Positions 38,380-47,388 of a DNA stretch of 64,000 nucleotides are shown one piece after another. Under the pieces are notes generated by a model that worked only from the letters and a program-made list of their open reading frames with translations, was not told the origin of the DNA and made no database searches. Both the position numbers and the translations under genes were made by a program. Source of the stretch: UBA1535 sp964371035 (GTDB lineage Bacteria; Bacillota; Clostridia; Tissierellales; Sedimentibacteraceae); assembly GCA_964371035.1 (NCBI GenBank), contig CAYJLG010000005.1, positions 31,528-95,527 of the forward strand, in the 5' to 3' direction. Each line of letters opens with the position of its first letter. Position 1 is the stretch's first letter.

Positions 38380-38856
38380 CTACTTACATGTTTTTTCATT
38401 TAATAGAGTTAATAATATCTCTTTCAAAATATCAGCTCTTAATTTATTTCTATCTTCACTATACATCTTTCCTAAAGCTCTATCATTAACTGAAGATTTA
38501 ATTATCATTTTTTCCCTTGTAGATATAATTTGTTTTTCTTCAAAAACATCAACCAAATCAGAAGCCTTATTAAAAGTTAGGCTATCACCAATGCTTTTGT
38601 TTAGAATATTTTCTAAATGTATATCTGAAGTTGTATCTACTTTGACGATCTTGACGTAGCCACCACCGCCCCTTCTACTTTCTATAATGTACCCTCTGTC
38701 ATTGTTAAACCTAGTAGTAAGCACATAATTTATTTGAGATGGTGCACATTCAAACTGTTGTGCAAGTAAATTTCTTTGTATCTCAATAAAAGAATTACTA
38801 TTTGATTCTATCATCTTTTTCAGAAAATTTTCTATTGCATCACTTAAATTAGACAT
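38380..38856 (-). CDS. ctsR: Transcriptional repressor CtsR
   Basis: 158 residues. N-terminal winged helix-turn-helix (FECAPSQINYVLTTRF, about 34-50) with the glycine-rich DNA-contact wing RRGGGGYVKIVKV, and a C-terminal dimer domain. It represses class III heat-shock genes until heat or arginine-kinase signals release it. GAGGAG precedes ATG 38856. It sits immediately downstream of its own operator, so ctsR-clpC is autoregulated. Confidence 0.95.
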   Translation of the reverse strand: MSNLSDAIENFLKKMIESNSNSFIEIQRNLLAQQFECAPSQINYVLTTRFNNDRGYIIESRRGGGGYVKIVKVDTTSDIHLENILNKSIGDSLTFNKASDLVDVFEEKQIISTREKMIIKSSVNDRALGKMYSEDRNKLRADILKEILLTLLNEKTCK

Positions 38857-38877
38857 TTATTGCTCCTCTTTTTAGAC

Positions 38878-38894
38878 TTTGACTTTCTTTGACT
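38878..38894 (-). promoter_or_regulatory. CtsR operator
   Basis: On the minus strand AGTCAAA, 3 bp, AGTCAAA: the heptad direct repeat bound by CtsR. It lies between the -10 box and the ctsR ribosome site, so bound CtsR would block initiation. Confidence 0.9.
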
Positions 38895-38905
38895 TTTATG
38901 ATTTA

Positions 38906-38933
38906 ATTATAGCTCAAATTCAAAAGAATTCAA
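38906..38933 (-). promoter_or_regulatory. Promoter of ctsR-clpC
   Basis: On the minus strand TTGAAT (38928-38933), 16 bp, TATAAT (38906-38911). The CtsR operator starts 12 bp downstream of the -10. Confidence 0.75.
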
Positions 38934-39105
38934 GCTATGTTTAATGCTATAATCAACTATATTCACTTAAAATTCAAGTGTTATACTCTCAATTCTCAAT
39001 TTTTTTCAATTTATTTAACGATTTCTCGAATTTTCTCTATATTGCATAATTCATGTAATTCCAAATACAAAACAATTTATTTCCTCGGCAATGATTTAAA
39101 TTATT

Positions 39106-39822
39106 TTAATCAGTTACAACCTCAAAATCAGGACGTTCAAACAATTGTCTAATGTTTTTATAGTTTCCAAAAACTACAACTATATCATCTTGTTTTAAAT
39201 GTTCTTCACCATTTAAAATACTTAATGTTTTCTCGTCGCGTTTAATCAATATTAATTGTATCTTAAATTTTTCTTTTAACCCGGAATTTTTCAATTTAAC
39301 ATTATCTAAAACAGGAGGAATTTTGGACAAACTAATTTCAGCCATAACATTATCACCATAAATATCTAACAACACTATTGGATTTGAATTTTCGCCAAAC
39401 ATAATTTTGTTACCTATTTTTTCAATATGTCTATCAAAAAACACTCTAACTTTCTTAAATCTATTTATTGAATATATTGCCCATATAGCAAACATGATTA
39501 CTATTAGCGAGCTCCAAATATTTTCCATTTCTGAATTGCTTAAAGACAAGAAAATATTGACAACACTCGACATTATTATAACAGTAAAAAGATATCCAAA
39601 AATAATAGTCAGTTTTGCAAGTTTTCTTCTAACTTTAGATGAAGTAATTGCCTCACTATCTTGAGTTGTGAATCCACTATTGGTTAGCATAGAAATAACT
39701 TGAAAATGAGCTTTGTCATAAGTTAATCCCGTTAATCTAAACAAAATAGTGAAAATTTCTATAATCGATACATAAACTAATGCCAAAAAAATGAACAAAA
39801 TAAGTGCTGATGTAATATTCAT
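39106..39822 (-). CDS. Membrane protein with TrkA-C (RCK_C)-like domain
   Basis: 238 residues with three likely membrane helices (about 5-25, 72-93, 98-115) and a cytoplasmic C-terminal domain (about 145-238). That domain shows the RCK_C pattern: a beta strand with AEISLSKIPP, LILIKRDEKTL, and EEHLKQDDIVVVFGN. RCK_C domains bind small ligands that gate ion transporters. No ion-channel pore or TrkH-like region is visible, so the substrate is unknown. It could be a regulatory subunit or an orphan sensor. Confidence 0.75.
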   Translation of the reverse strand: MNITSALILFIFLALVYVSIIEIFTILFRLTGLTYDKAHFQVISMLTNSGFTTQDSEAITSSKVRRKLAKLTIIFGYLFTVIIMSSVVNIFLSLSNSEMENIWSSLIVIMFAIWAIYSINRFKKVRVFFDRHIEKIGNKIMFGENSNPIVLLDIYGDNVMAEISLSKIPPVLDNVKLKNSGLKEKFKIQLILIKRDEKTLSILNGEEHLKQDDIVVVFGNYKNIRQLFERPDFEVVTD

Positions 39823-39863
39823 GCAGATATACCTCCATTATTATTGTAAGTTTTTAGTTGCAA

Positions 39864-40397
39864 CTATAAAAACAAAGACATATATATGCTATCGTATGCT
39901 TTTCCATTTTCTATGTTATCTTTTTTGAAAATCCCTTCCGTTTCAAAACCTAATTTTTCATACAACTTGTAAGCTATTTCGTTGTCATGTCTCGTTACAA
40001 GCGATATTTTTTTTGTGACCCCATTAGTTTTAGCCCATTCGATACTCTCTTGCATCAAAATATTACCAAGACCTTCGCCCTGATATTTAATTTTTATGCC
40101 AATTCCTAACATACCTACATGTTTCATTTTTCTTTTTTGAGAAGAATTAATAGTTATAATTCCTGCAATTTCATCTTTATCAAAAGCTATAATCATGACC
40201 GAATTATTTTCTTTTGACATAGATTCTATATGTTTTTTTTCGGCTTCTATTCCCATAGGAAATTCATTTTTCCCAAACGACAAAAAATCTGACTCTCCAC
40301 CTATAAAATTATAAAAATCTACAACTTTTTCTGCATTTTCCTGATCTGCAATTTTAAGCGTGATTTGAGTGCCATTTTTTAAAACAATATTTTTCAT
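39864..40397 (-). CDS. GNAT-family N-acetyltransferase
   Basis: 177 residues from ATG 40397 (TTTGGAGGAAAAC upstream; the track-length frame begins at a TTG inside that site). The acetyl-CoA loop is IKYQGEGLGNILM, matching Q/RxxGxG/A, with the C-terminal NEIAYKLYEKLGFETEG motif. Resembles the ribosomal-protein or small-molecule acetyltransferases of Firmicutes. Substrate unknown; 41 bp separate it from the membrane protein downstream. Confidence 0.85.
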   Translation of the reverse strand: MKNIVLKNGTQITLKIADQENAEKVVDFYNFIGGESDFLSFGKNEFPMGIEAEKKHIESMSKENNSVMIIAFDKDEIAGIITINSSQKRKMKHVGMLGIGIKIKYQGEGLGNILMQESIEWAKTNGVTKKISLVTRHDNEIAYKLYEKLGFETEGIFKKDNIENGKAYDSIYMSLFL

Positions 40398-40429
40398 GTT
40401 TTCCTCCAAATATTTTCTGATATTTGCTG

Positions 40430-40491
40430 AAATGCAACCTCCTAAAATATCTATAAAGCCTACGCCTATAATACTAAAGAAGGTTGCATTT
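40430..40491. repeat. Inverted repeat between the ABC operon and the GNAT gene
   Basis: Arms AAATGCAACCT (40430-40440) and AGGTTGCATTT (40481-40491) match perfectly, separated by 40 bp. On the minus strand it lies between the permease stop (40543) and the acetyltransferase ribosome site. Neither side has a convincing U tract, so a terminator is unproven; a structured leader is equally possible. Confidence 0.5.
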
Positions 40492-40542
40492 AATTTTAAT
40501 ATTTTTTTCTTTTACATCGATGTTGGCTATGAGTAATAGCAA

Positions 40543-41868
40543 TTAATTATCTATATCTTTTAATGTTACTGCACTTTTCTTAAGCGATTTCCAAACATAT
40601 AGTCCAAGAGCAACACCTATTGCACCATATGCCATAAACGTTCTTAAGTATTCTCCTAATAACGGAGAGCCAAACATTGCATTTCCAAGTTCAGGTGACA
40701 TAATAAACATCGAGTTGAACAATAATACTCCTACTAAAGCATGTTTGATGCTCGCTTTTGAAGTAGATGCTCCACCTACTAGAATGGACGCAACTGAAAA
40801 CAGTCCTATGTTAGAATGTGCATTAAACGTGTTTAGCGTTCCTATATCTTGAAGATATATAATCATACCCCATGCTGCAAGTACAGTAGAAATCATAGTC
40901 GCTATTATTCTCGTTCTATTAACATTTATGCCTGAAACTTCTGCAATATGCTGACTTTGACCAACACTCTTGAAATCCTGACCTATCTTAGTTTTCATGA
41001 TCAATTCAGTAAATACACATAATGCAATTATAAATAGTGCTGTGACTACAGGCACTCCTTTTACCATCATCAATGATGAATTAGTAACTATTGCAAATAA
41101 ACTAAATGCAGCTAAAACAACACACAAACCTAAGTTTATATACTGCATAACGTTCTTTTGGCCTGTTTTGTTTAAATTGCCTGATTTTTTCATCTTATAT
41201 GCACTATACAGCAAAAACACAACCGAGCATATCAGCACTGCCCACATTAGAGGTATCTGTGCAAATCCATTCATAGCATCTTTTAGCCCTGTATCTGTTA
41301 CAACACCTGCACTATCTGTAACTTTACCTAAATCTATAGTCATTCGAAGACCTACTCCATCAGGTTTAATTATCGGATGAGTAGCAGGAACAGCAATTAC
41401 ACCACCAACTACAAATAAGAACAAGAATTGGTACCATCCATTTGCAAAGTAACCAACCATTAAACTCGCGATCATCTCTTGACCCTTCGTTTTATTATAT
41501 AATGCACCTGTTAAATACCCAAACAACATAGCAAATGGAATTGAGATTATAAAGCAGAACATTAAACCTGTAAATCCGCCTATCTCAAAATATTTAGCTA
41601 TAATTATTGCAATTTGTCCTGACATTGCTCCTATAACTATACCAAAGTTAAGTCCCAATCCAGCAATAACTGGAATTATCAAAGAAAGAACTAAAAAAGA
41701 ATTTCTAAAAAATCTCTCTGTCAAATCCATTAAAAAGAAGTTAAGGCTGATGGCTTCGGAAACAATAAATCCTAAAAGTGTAAGTGCAACAAATATAATT
41801 GTTACTATATTATCTAGTAAAAATTCACCAACTCTAGGTTTTTCATTAAGCTTAATTGGATTATTCAT
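40543..41868 (-). CDS. ABC transporter permease, second of two
   Basis: 441 residues with about ten membrane segments. The VNRTRIIATMISTVLAAWGMIIYLQDIG segment (quoted in part) and SVASILVGGASTSKAS match BPD_transp_2 permeases (ribose, simple-sugar and BMP-type systems). It is the last gene of the ABC operon, overlapping the previous permease by 1-3 bp (TAATG). With its partner it forms the heterodimeric channel for the DUF3798 lipoprotein's ligand. Confidence 0.85.
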   Translation of the reverse strand: MNNPIKLNEKPRVGEFLLDNIVTIIFVALTLLGFIVSEAISLNFFLMDLTERFFRNSFLVLSLIIPVIAGLGLNFGIVIGAMSGQIAIIIAKYFEIGGFTGLMFCFIISIPFAMLFGYLTGALYNKTKGQEMIASLMVGYFANGWYQFLFLFVVGGVIAVPATHPIIKPDGVGLRMTIDLGKVTDSAGVVTDTGLKDAMNGFAQIPLMWAVLICSVVFLLYSAYKMKKSGNLNKTGQKNVMQYINLGLCVVLAAFSLFAIVTNSSLMMVKGVPVVTALFIIALCVFTELIMKTKIGQDFKSVGQSQHIAEVSGINVNRTRIIATMISTVLAAWGMIIYLQDIGTLNTFNAHSNIGLFSVASILVGGASTSKASIKHALVGVLLFNSMFIMSPELGNAMFGSPLLGEYLRTFMAYGAIGVALGLYVWKSLKKSAVTLKDIDN

Positions 41869-42929
41869 TATTTACCGCCTCCTTTAACTTGTGATAACGC
41901 ATAAAGGATAACACCATTTTGAATTACAGCTCGCATCATTTCAGATACATCTGTTCCTTTAAATGCTTGATTTGCTACTGGCATAGCAGTAGTCAAAAGA
42001 CCTTGGAACAAAAACACACCTATAATAGCATGAGAAACTTTTGCGCGCTTTGCAGTAGCTCCACCTATAAGAATAGCAGCAACTGCTGGCAAAGCCATCA
42101 ATAATGGACCTGTGTATAACTGTGAAAATCCATAACTTTGACCATAAACTATAATTCCTATCGCACCCAAAACTGTAGAAATAACATTTGCTACGATTCT
42201 TCCTCTATCTACATTCAATCCTGACGCTTTTGCAAATATCGGATTTGCTCCAGCAGCAGATATAGCTATACCTGATTTTGATTTGAAAAACAACCAAATA
42301 AAAACACAAAACATAAAGAAAAACAATAACATACCTGTTGGAATTATAACTCCAGCAATTTCAAACATTAAGAAGTCGTTTAAAATTTGAGCTCCTCCAA
42401 CAGATTCTAGCATTATCATCTCTCTCATACCTTCGCCTAGTAGCCATTTTAATTGCTCATGCTCGTATGGTAATAATATCCATAATAAACACATAAATGC
42501 AACTATTGAAAAACCCGTATATGTAGCGATAGTCATTTCAGAGCCTTTAACTGAGTTTAACAGTTTTCCATATACAATTCCCAATAAAGTAGCTAGAATA
42601 ACGCCTATAACGATAGCTCCAAACAGCCATCCAAACCCTGTAAAGCCAAGTTCGATTGAAGTTACTACTCCAAAAAGTCCACATACTATACCTATAGGAA
42701 GAGCAAAGTTTGGTCCTGTTCCCGATTGAATAGACGGAACCATTGCAAGCACCATGATGCCATTCATGCCTGCTCTTCTGATAGTATCAGAAAGCAATGT
42801 AGCCAAAGAAATATTGTATACTACTGCCAATCCTAATACAAACACGAAAAATACAGCAATGATAATAGTAGGCAGCCCTATGCTGTTAACAACATCTTTA
42901 ACACTAGTTTTTTGTTTATTAATTTCCAT
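41868..42929 (-). CDS. ABC transporter permease, first of two
   Basis: 353 residues, nine or so membrane helices. VDRGRIVANVISTVLGAIGI and PAVAAILIGGATAKRAKVSH are the conserved cytoplasmic loop and helix typical of BPD_transp_2. It overlaps the ATPase gene (TAATG) and the next permease, so the three are translated together. Substrate class cannot be read from sequence. Confidence 0.87.
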   Translation of the reverse strand: MEINKQKTSVKDVVNSIGLPTIIIAVFFVFVLGLAVVYNISLATLLSDTIRRAGMNGIMVLAMVPSIQSGTGPNFALPIGIVCGLFGVVTSIELGFTGFGWLFGAIVIGVILATLLGIVYGKLLNSVKGSEMTIATYTGFSIVAFMCLLWILLPYEHEQLKWLLGEGMREMIMLESVGGAQILNDFLMFEIAGVIIPTGMLLFFFMFCVFIWLFFKSKSGIAISAAGANPIFAKASGLNVDRGRIVANVISTVLGAIGIIVYGQSYGFSQLYTGPLLMALPAVAAILIGGATAKRAKVSHAIIGVFLFQGLLTTAMPVANQAFKGTDVSEMMRAVIQNGVILYALSQVKGGGK

Positions 42930-44524
42930 TATGCTTTGCCCCTTTCGTCTGTTTTTTTGCTACCTGACATCATTAAACCAAAATCAGCATCAGGTGCATC
43001 AGGAGGAAGTATACCAGCTACTTTTCCTTCACAAATAATTACTATATCATCACAAATACTTCTTAATTCTGCTAATTCAGAAGATGTCATAACTATAGTC
43101 ATTCCAAATTTTTCATTCAAGCTAACTAGCAAGTCTAAAACAAGTTTTTTGGCACCTATGTCGATACCTCTGGTTGGTTCAGATACAAACAACAAGATAG
43201 GATTTTGAGTTAAAGCTTTTGCCACACATACCTTTTGTTGGTTACCTCCACTCAAGCTACCTGTGTTTTGTGTCGAAGAAGTACATCTAATGTCTAATTC
43301 TTCAATCATTTTTTGTGCATGAGATCTGATTTTACCTGAATCTTTCAATTTACATATTTTGTAATCAAGCAAGAAATCGTCATTGTTTTGCATAGCTGAA
43401 AAGGCGATATTTAACTCTATAGATTCATCTAATAATAGCCCCATTCCTTTTCTATCTTCACTTACAAAAGCAATTCCCGATTTGATTGAATTCCTAGCAT
43501 TATTTAAAGGCAATTGTTTTCCGTTAAATTCTATTTGCCCTTCTGAATCATAAACACCCATAATGCCATTAGCAATGCCTAGTTTACCTTGTCCAGCCAA
43601 TCCGCCGATACCTAGGATTTGACCTTTTTTAACTTCTAGATCTACACCTTTTACAAATTCACCAGGCATAGCAACCCTTAAGTTTTTGATTTTTAATAAA
43701 TTTTCCTTAGAAGCCACTTTTCCTGCTTTATCTGCTCTTTCCAAAGCTACTTCTCTACCAACCATGTATTGTGCAATTTCTACCGAAGACGTATCTTTAA
43801 CATTCTTAGTTATTACGTGTTCACCATCTCTTAAGACTGTAACTCTATCCGCAACATCTATAATTTCATCTAATCTATGACTAATAAATATAATTCCGAT
43901 TCCTTTAGCAGCTAATTTTTTCATTGCTCTAAGAAGGTTTTGTGCTTCAGATTCCGCCAAAACGGCAGTAGGTTCATCAAACACGAGTATTTTGATCCCT
44001 GTCTTATCTATTTCTCTTGCAATCTCAATAAATTGCATATGTCCAACAGGCATTCCTGCAACATGAGCAAATTCATCTATATTCATGTCTAACGTATCTA
44101 ATGCTTTTCTAGCATCTGCATTCATTGTTTTTACATCTAAAGATTTCAATTTAGAACCAAAAACTTTACTAACAGGATTATCAGTCAAAATTTCTCTATT
44201 AAGTTTGATATTTTCAGTTATTGTAAATCCAGGTATAAGCATGAATTCTTGGTGAACCATACCTATTCCACACTCCATTGCTTTATGAGGTGATTTAATG
44301 TCAGCAAGTTGATCATCAATAAATATCTCGCCTTCAAATCCACCAGTAGCGTGAATAACAGGCATCCCGAACAACACATTCATAAGTGTTGATTTTCCAG
44401 CACCATTTTCACCGATAAGGGCATGTATTTCACCCTTTTTAAGTTCTATATTAATATTCTTAAGTACTTTGTTTCCATAATATTCTTTAGAAACATTCTT
44501 AAATTTAAGCAGGTTTTCGCTCAA
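42929..44524 (-). CDS. ABC transporter ATPase with two nucleotide-binding domains
   Basis: 531 residues. Domain 1 has Walker A GENGAGKST (about 38-46), Walker B ILVFDEPTAVLAES and a degenerate signature. Domain 2 has a loose P-loop (GGLAGQGKLG), a full LSGGNQQKV signature, and SEPTRGID where DEPTRGxD is usual. This pattern of complementary domains is common in RbsA/MglA/BMP-type ATPases. Start is TTG 44524 with AGGAGG 7 nt upstream. Confidence 0.92.
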   Translation of the reverse strand: MSENLLKFKNVSKEYYGNKVLKNINIELKKGEIHALIGENGAGKSTLMNVLFGMPVIHATGGFEGEIFIDDQLADIKSPHKAMECGIGMVHQEFMLIPGFTITENIKLNREILTDNPVSKVFGSKLKSLDVKTMNADARKALDTLDMNIDEFAHVAGMPVGHMQFIEIAREIDKTGIKILVFDEPTAVLAESEAQNLLRAMKKLAAKGIGIIFISHRLDEIIDVADRVTVLRDGEHVITKNVKDTSSVEIAQYMVGREVALERADKAGKVASKENLLKIKNLRVAMPGEFVKGVDLEVKKGQILGIGGLAGQGKLGIANGIMGVYDSEGQIEFNGKQLPLNNARNSIKSGIAFVSEDRKGMGLLLDESIELNIAFSAMQNNDDFLLDYKICKLKDSGKIRSHAQKMIEELDIRCTSSTQNTGSLSGGNQQKVCVAKALTQNPILLFVSEPTRGIDIGAKKLVLDLLVSLNEKFGMTIVMTSSELAELRSICDDIVIICEGKVAGILPPDAPDADFGLMMSGSKKTDERGKA

Positions 44525-44558
44525 TGTAACGCCTCCTGTCCATTATTATAAAAAAATA

Positions 44559-44643
44559 AAGGGATATTTAAGTTTTGAGAAAAATTCCCAATTTATTTGA
44601 AAAGTCACATCGACTATTCTCATTTTGTACTTAAACATCCCTT
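44559..44643 (-). terminator. Attenuator-like hairpin between lipoprotein and ATPase
   Basis: On the minus strand, arms AAGGGATGTTTAAGT and ACTTAAATATCCCTT (about 44559-44573 and 44629-44643) flank a long loop, and TTTATTTTTTTAT follows. It lies between the DUF3798 stop (44692) and the ATPase start. A hairpin here is typical where the binding lipoprotein must be made in excess of the permease. Confidence 0.65.
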
Positions 44644-44691
44644 AAATTATCAGCTATAATTACAAATTATTTGCAATCATTTATTTCAATG

Positions 44692-45846
44692 TTACTTGAT
44701 GTGTTCTTCACCGTAAGTTAAGAAATCCATTATTAACATTCTGAAGTTATCATATGTATTTTCACCTTCTACAAGTGGATCAGTAGCAACTGGTAAACCT
44801 GCATAATCAGCCATACATTGCTCTAATACTGCTACATCAAGAGTATCAGCAGAAACTTCGCCATTTATCATTTTTACTGCGTATTCTGTAGAAGCTATAG
44901 TGTTCATCATAGCTACAGGTACAGGCCATGTAGAAAATCTTCCTAAGCCACCTTTTTCCTTAAGAGCAGAAGCTGTATCAGATACAACTTGTGCCATAGC
45001 TTCAGCAGTATATCCAGTCGAAGTTATACCTAAAGCTGATGGGAATCCGTGGTATGGAGATGGACAACAAGGTTGAGGATAGATTGCTCCTTCTTCAAGA
45101 CAAGCTGTGATTAATGGTATTTGTAAAGAACAGTTAGTAGAGAAGAACGCTGTGTCTTTTCCATATTCTGCTACCATCTTAGGCACATCTTCAAGAATAA
45201 ACTGTTGTGCACCAGGTACACCAGCATCACCAGTTGGATCTGGAGCTGTAGCATCAACAAATTCTAATCCTAATTCAGCACATGTTTCTTGCATAATGTC
45301 TCTTCTTTGTGCTAAAAGAACTACAGACATATGTCTTGGGAATGAATAGTGAACAAATGTATCAGCGCCCATTTCTTTTGATTGAGTAGGTACGTTTACA
45401 CCCATTTTTAATTCATCAGGCTGTAAAATTAAATCTGCTCTTGCAGCAACATCTGGTGGATTTTCTTGTGGATTACAGTAAGCAATAAATATGTCGTCTC
45501 TAGTTTCTAACATTTTATCAACTGCTGCGTTAGTTCCAGGTACAGCTTGGTTAATAATTACAGCTTTAACATCTGCATCAGCTGCAATTCTAGCAAGTGT
45601 ACTAATCATTTGCTCTTGCTCTGCCATAAAGTTATCTGGCCATGTCAAGTGCATAATCATTTCTTCACCATATTTTTCAACCATAATTTCGGCTGATCTG
45701 TACTCTTCCTCATTTTGAGAAACTGTGTTTGTTACGATAGCGATTTTTCCTGCTGCTTCGCCTGAACCTGTATCTGCAGAATCAGAACAAGCTACCATGC
45801 TTAAAGTTAAGCATAAAATCAATAAAACACTTAATATTTTTTTCAT
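44692..45846 (-). CDS. DUF3798 lipoprotein, ABC-linked copy
   Basis: 384 residues. Lipoprotein signal with Cys20 in SMVACS. The mature protein keeps the motifs shared with the 46166 copy: IVTNTVSQNEEEYRSA, ADPTGDAGVPGAQQF-type (ATAPDPTGDAGVPGAQQF), CCPSPYHGFPSALGITSTGY, and PENPPD-like NPQENPPDVA. DUF3798 has no proven ligand; the adjacent permeases and ATPase mark it as the solute-binding component. Own promoter 60 bp upstream. Confidence 0.9.
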   Translation of the reverse strand: MKKILSVLLILCLTLSMVACSDSADTGSGEAAGKIAIVTNTVSQNEEEYRSAEIMVEKYGEEMIMHLTWPDNFMAEQEQMISTLARIAADADVKAVIINQAVPGTNAAVDKMLETRDDIFIAYCNPQENPPDVAARADLILQPDELKMGVNVPTQSKEMGADTFVHYSFPRHMSVVLLAQRRDIMQETCAELGLEFVDATAPDPTGDAGVPGAQQFILEDVPKMVAEYGKDTAFFSTNCSLQIPLITACLEEGAIYPQPCCPSPYHGFPSALGITSTGYTAEAMAQVVSDTASALKEKGGLGRFSTWPVPVAMMNTIASTEYAVKMINGEVSADTLDVAVLEQCMADYAGLPVATDPLVEGENTYDNFRMLIMDFLTYGEEHIK

Positions 45847-45905
45847 TTGCTGCCTCCCATTTAATTTAGTTTATACAATATCAGCAAATCTATTGTACTT
45901 TTATC

Positions 45906-45934
45906 AGTATAGCAAAATCGTTTTCTTTAGTCAA
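45906..45934 (-). promoter_or_regulatory. Promoter of the ABC-linked DUF3798 gene
   Basis: On the minus strand TTGACT (45929-45934), 17 bp, TATACT (45906-45911), preceded by TGC (extended -10). The spacer has AAAACG-A-TTTT. It is nearly identical to the promoter of the upstream paralogue at 47382-47410. Confidence 0.85.
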
Positions 45935-46034
45935 GCTATTTTTTTCTTGCACTAGCCACCATCGTATTAATATTCATTGAATCCCGAACATTAAAATCAG
46001 TTTAACACGAGAATACAACAAGATTTTCCTCGTA

Positions 46035-46088
46035 CTACACGAAGTCGTATTGATTTTTATGAATAAAAATCAATACGACTTCGTGTAG
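46035..46088. repeat. 54-bp palindrome between the two DUF3798 genes
   Basis: Perfect 26-bp arms with a 2-bp centre (GA). It begins CTACACGAAGTCG and ends CGACTTCGTGTAG. It lies 77 bp after the stop of the upstream lipoprotein gene and about 100 bp before the next promoter. There is no U tract on the minus strand. Could be a terminator working with Rho, a replication/recombination site or a MITE-like element. The remainder of the 319-bp gap holds only the promoter above. Confidence 0.75.
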
Positions 46089-46165
46089 GTTTTGCAATCA
46101 ACCGCACTTCATTTTTTAAATATTGATACCTTGCACAGTTTTTTTATACAATCAACACATTCATA

Positions 46166-47320
46166 TTATTCAATATGAGATTCATCATAAACTAGATAAT
46201 CCATCATTATCATTCTAAAATTGTCGTAAGTATTTCCACTTGCCACAAGTGGTGCAGTAGTAACATTTAACCCAGCATAATCAGCCATGCATTGCTCTAG
46301 TACCGCTATATCAAGAGTGTCAGCTGATACTTCTCCAGACAATATTTTCACAGCATATTCTGTTGAAGCTACTGCATACATCATCGATACAGGCACTGGC
46401 CATGTTGCAAATCTACCTAATCCGCCTCTTTCCTTAAGTGCTACTGCTGTATCCGATACAACTTGAGCCATAGCTTCATCAGTATATCCAGTCGAAGTTA
46501 TACCTAAAGCCGATGGGAATCCGTGATACGGAGATGGGCAACATGGTTGAGAGTATATTGCGCCTTCTTCAAGGATTGCAGTAATCAATGGTATTTGCAA
46601 AGAACAGTTAGTAGCAAAAAATGCTGTATCTTTCCCATATTCAGCTACCATCTTAGGTACATCTTCAAGAATAAACTGCTGAGCACCAGGTACTCCTGCA
46701 TCACCTGTTGGATCTGGAGCTGTCGCATCAACAAATTCCATACCTAATTCTTCACAAGTTTCCTGCATGATATCTCTTCTTTGTGACAGCATAACTACAG
46801 ACATATGTCTCGGGAATGAATAGTGTACCAAAGTTTCAGCGCCCATTTCTTTTGATTTAGTAGTTATACTTTCACCCATTAACAATTGATTTGGTTGGAT
46901 AACTAAGTCAGCTCTTAAAGCAACATCAGGAGGATTTTCCTGTGGACTACAGTAAACGATAAATAAATCATCACGCGTCTCTAACATTTTATCAACTGCA
47001 GCATTAGATCCAGGCACTGCCTGATTTAATATTACAGCTTTAACTTCTGGATCAGCAGCAACTCTAGCAAGAGTACTAATCATTTGTTCTTGCTCTGCCA
47101 TAAAGTTGTCAGGCCACGTCAAGTGCATAATCATCTCTTCACCATACTTTGCAACCATAACTTCAGCAGATCTATATTCTTCCTCATTCTGTGAAACTGT
47201 GTTCGTTACGATAGCAATCTTTCCGTTCACTTCACTAGAGCCAGTATCTGTAGAATCAGAACAAGCCACCATACTTAACATCATGCTTAAAATCAGTATA
47301 ACACTTAATATTTTTTTCAT
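46166..47320 (-). CDS. DUF3798 lipoprotein, upstream copy
   Basis: 384 residues, exactly the length of the 44692 copy and matching it over the whole sequence. Cys20 lipobox (MVACS), same IVTNTVSQNEEEYRSA, PDPTGDAGVPGAQQF and CCPSPYHGFPSALGI motifs. Differences cluster at ALRADLVIQPNQLLMGESIT versus the downstream copy and in the C-terminal third. A tandem duplicate; whether it binds the same solute is unknown. Has its own promoter, unlike genes of a single operon. Confidence 0.9.
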   Translation of the reverse strand: MKKILSVILILSMMLSMVACSDSTDTGSSEVNGKIAIVTNTVSQNEEEYRSAEVMVAKYGEEMIMHLTWPDNFMAEQEQMISTLARVAADPEVKAVILNQAVPGSNAAVDKMLETRDDLFIVYCSPQENPPDVALRADLVIQPNQLLMGESITTKSKEMGAETLVHYSFPRHMSVVMLSQRRDIMQETCEELGMEFVDATAPDPTGDAGVPGAQQFILEDVPKMVAEYGKDTAFFATNCSLQIPLITAILEEGAIYSQPCCPSPYHGFPSALGITSTGYTDEAMAQVVSDTAVALKERGGLGRFATWPVPVSMMYAVASTEYAVKILSGEVSADTLDIAVLEQCMADYAGLNVTTAPLVASGNTYDNFRMIMMDYLVYDESHIE

Positions 47321-47368
47321 TTGCTGCCTCCTATTTTTATTTTAATATGTACAATATCAGCAAACATA

Positions 47369-47388
47369 CTATACTTTTAAAAGTATAG
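47369..47388. promoter_or_regulatory. 20-bp palindrome over the -10 of the upstream DUF3798 promoter
   Basis: CTATACTTTT/AAAAGTATAG, perfectly symmetrical, covering the -10 and the expected start site. The downstream promoter keeps an imperfect version. A repressor site is a reasonable reading, but the palindrome could be coincidental to AT-rich -10 symmetry. Confidence 0.5.

Noticed and set aside
40430..40491. A purine-type riboswitch before the GNAT gene
   Set aside because: Only the inverted repeat is visible; the conserved riboswitch core is absent.
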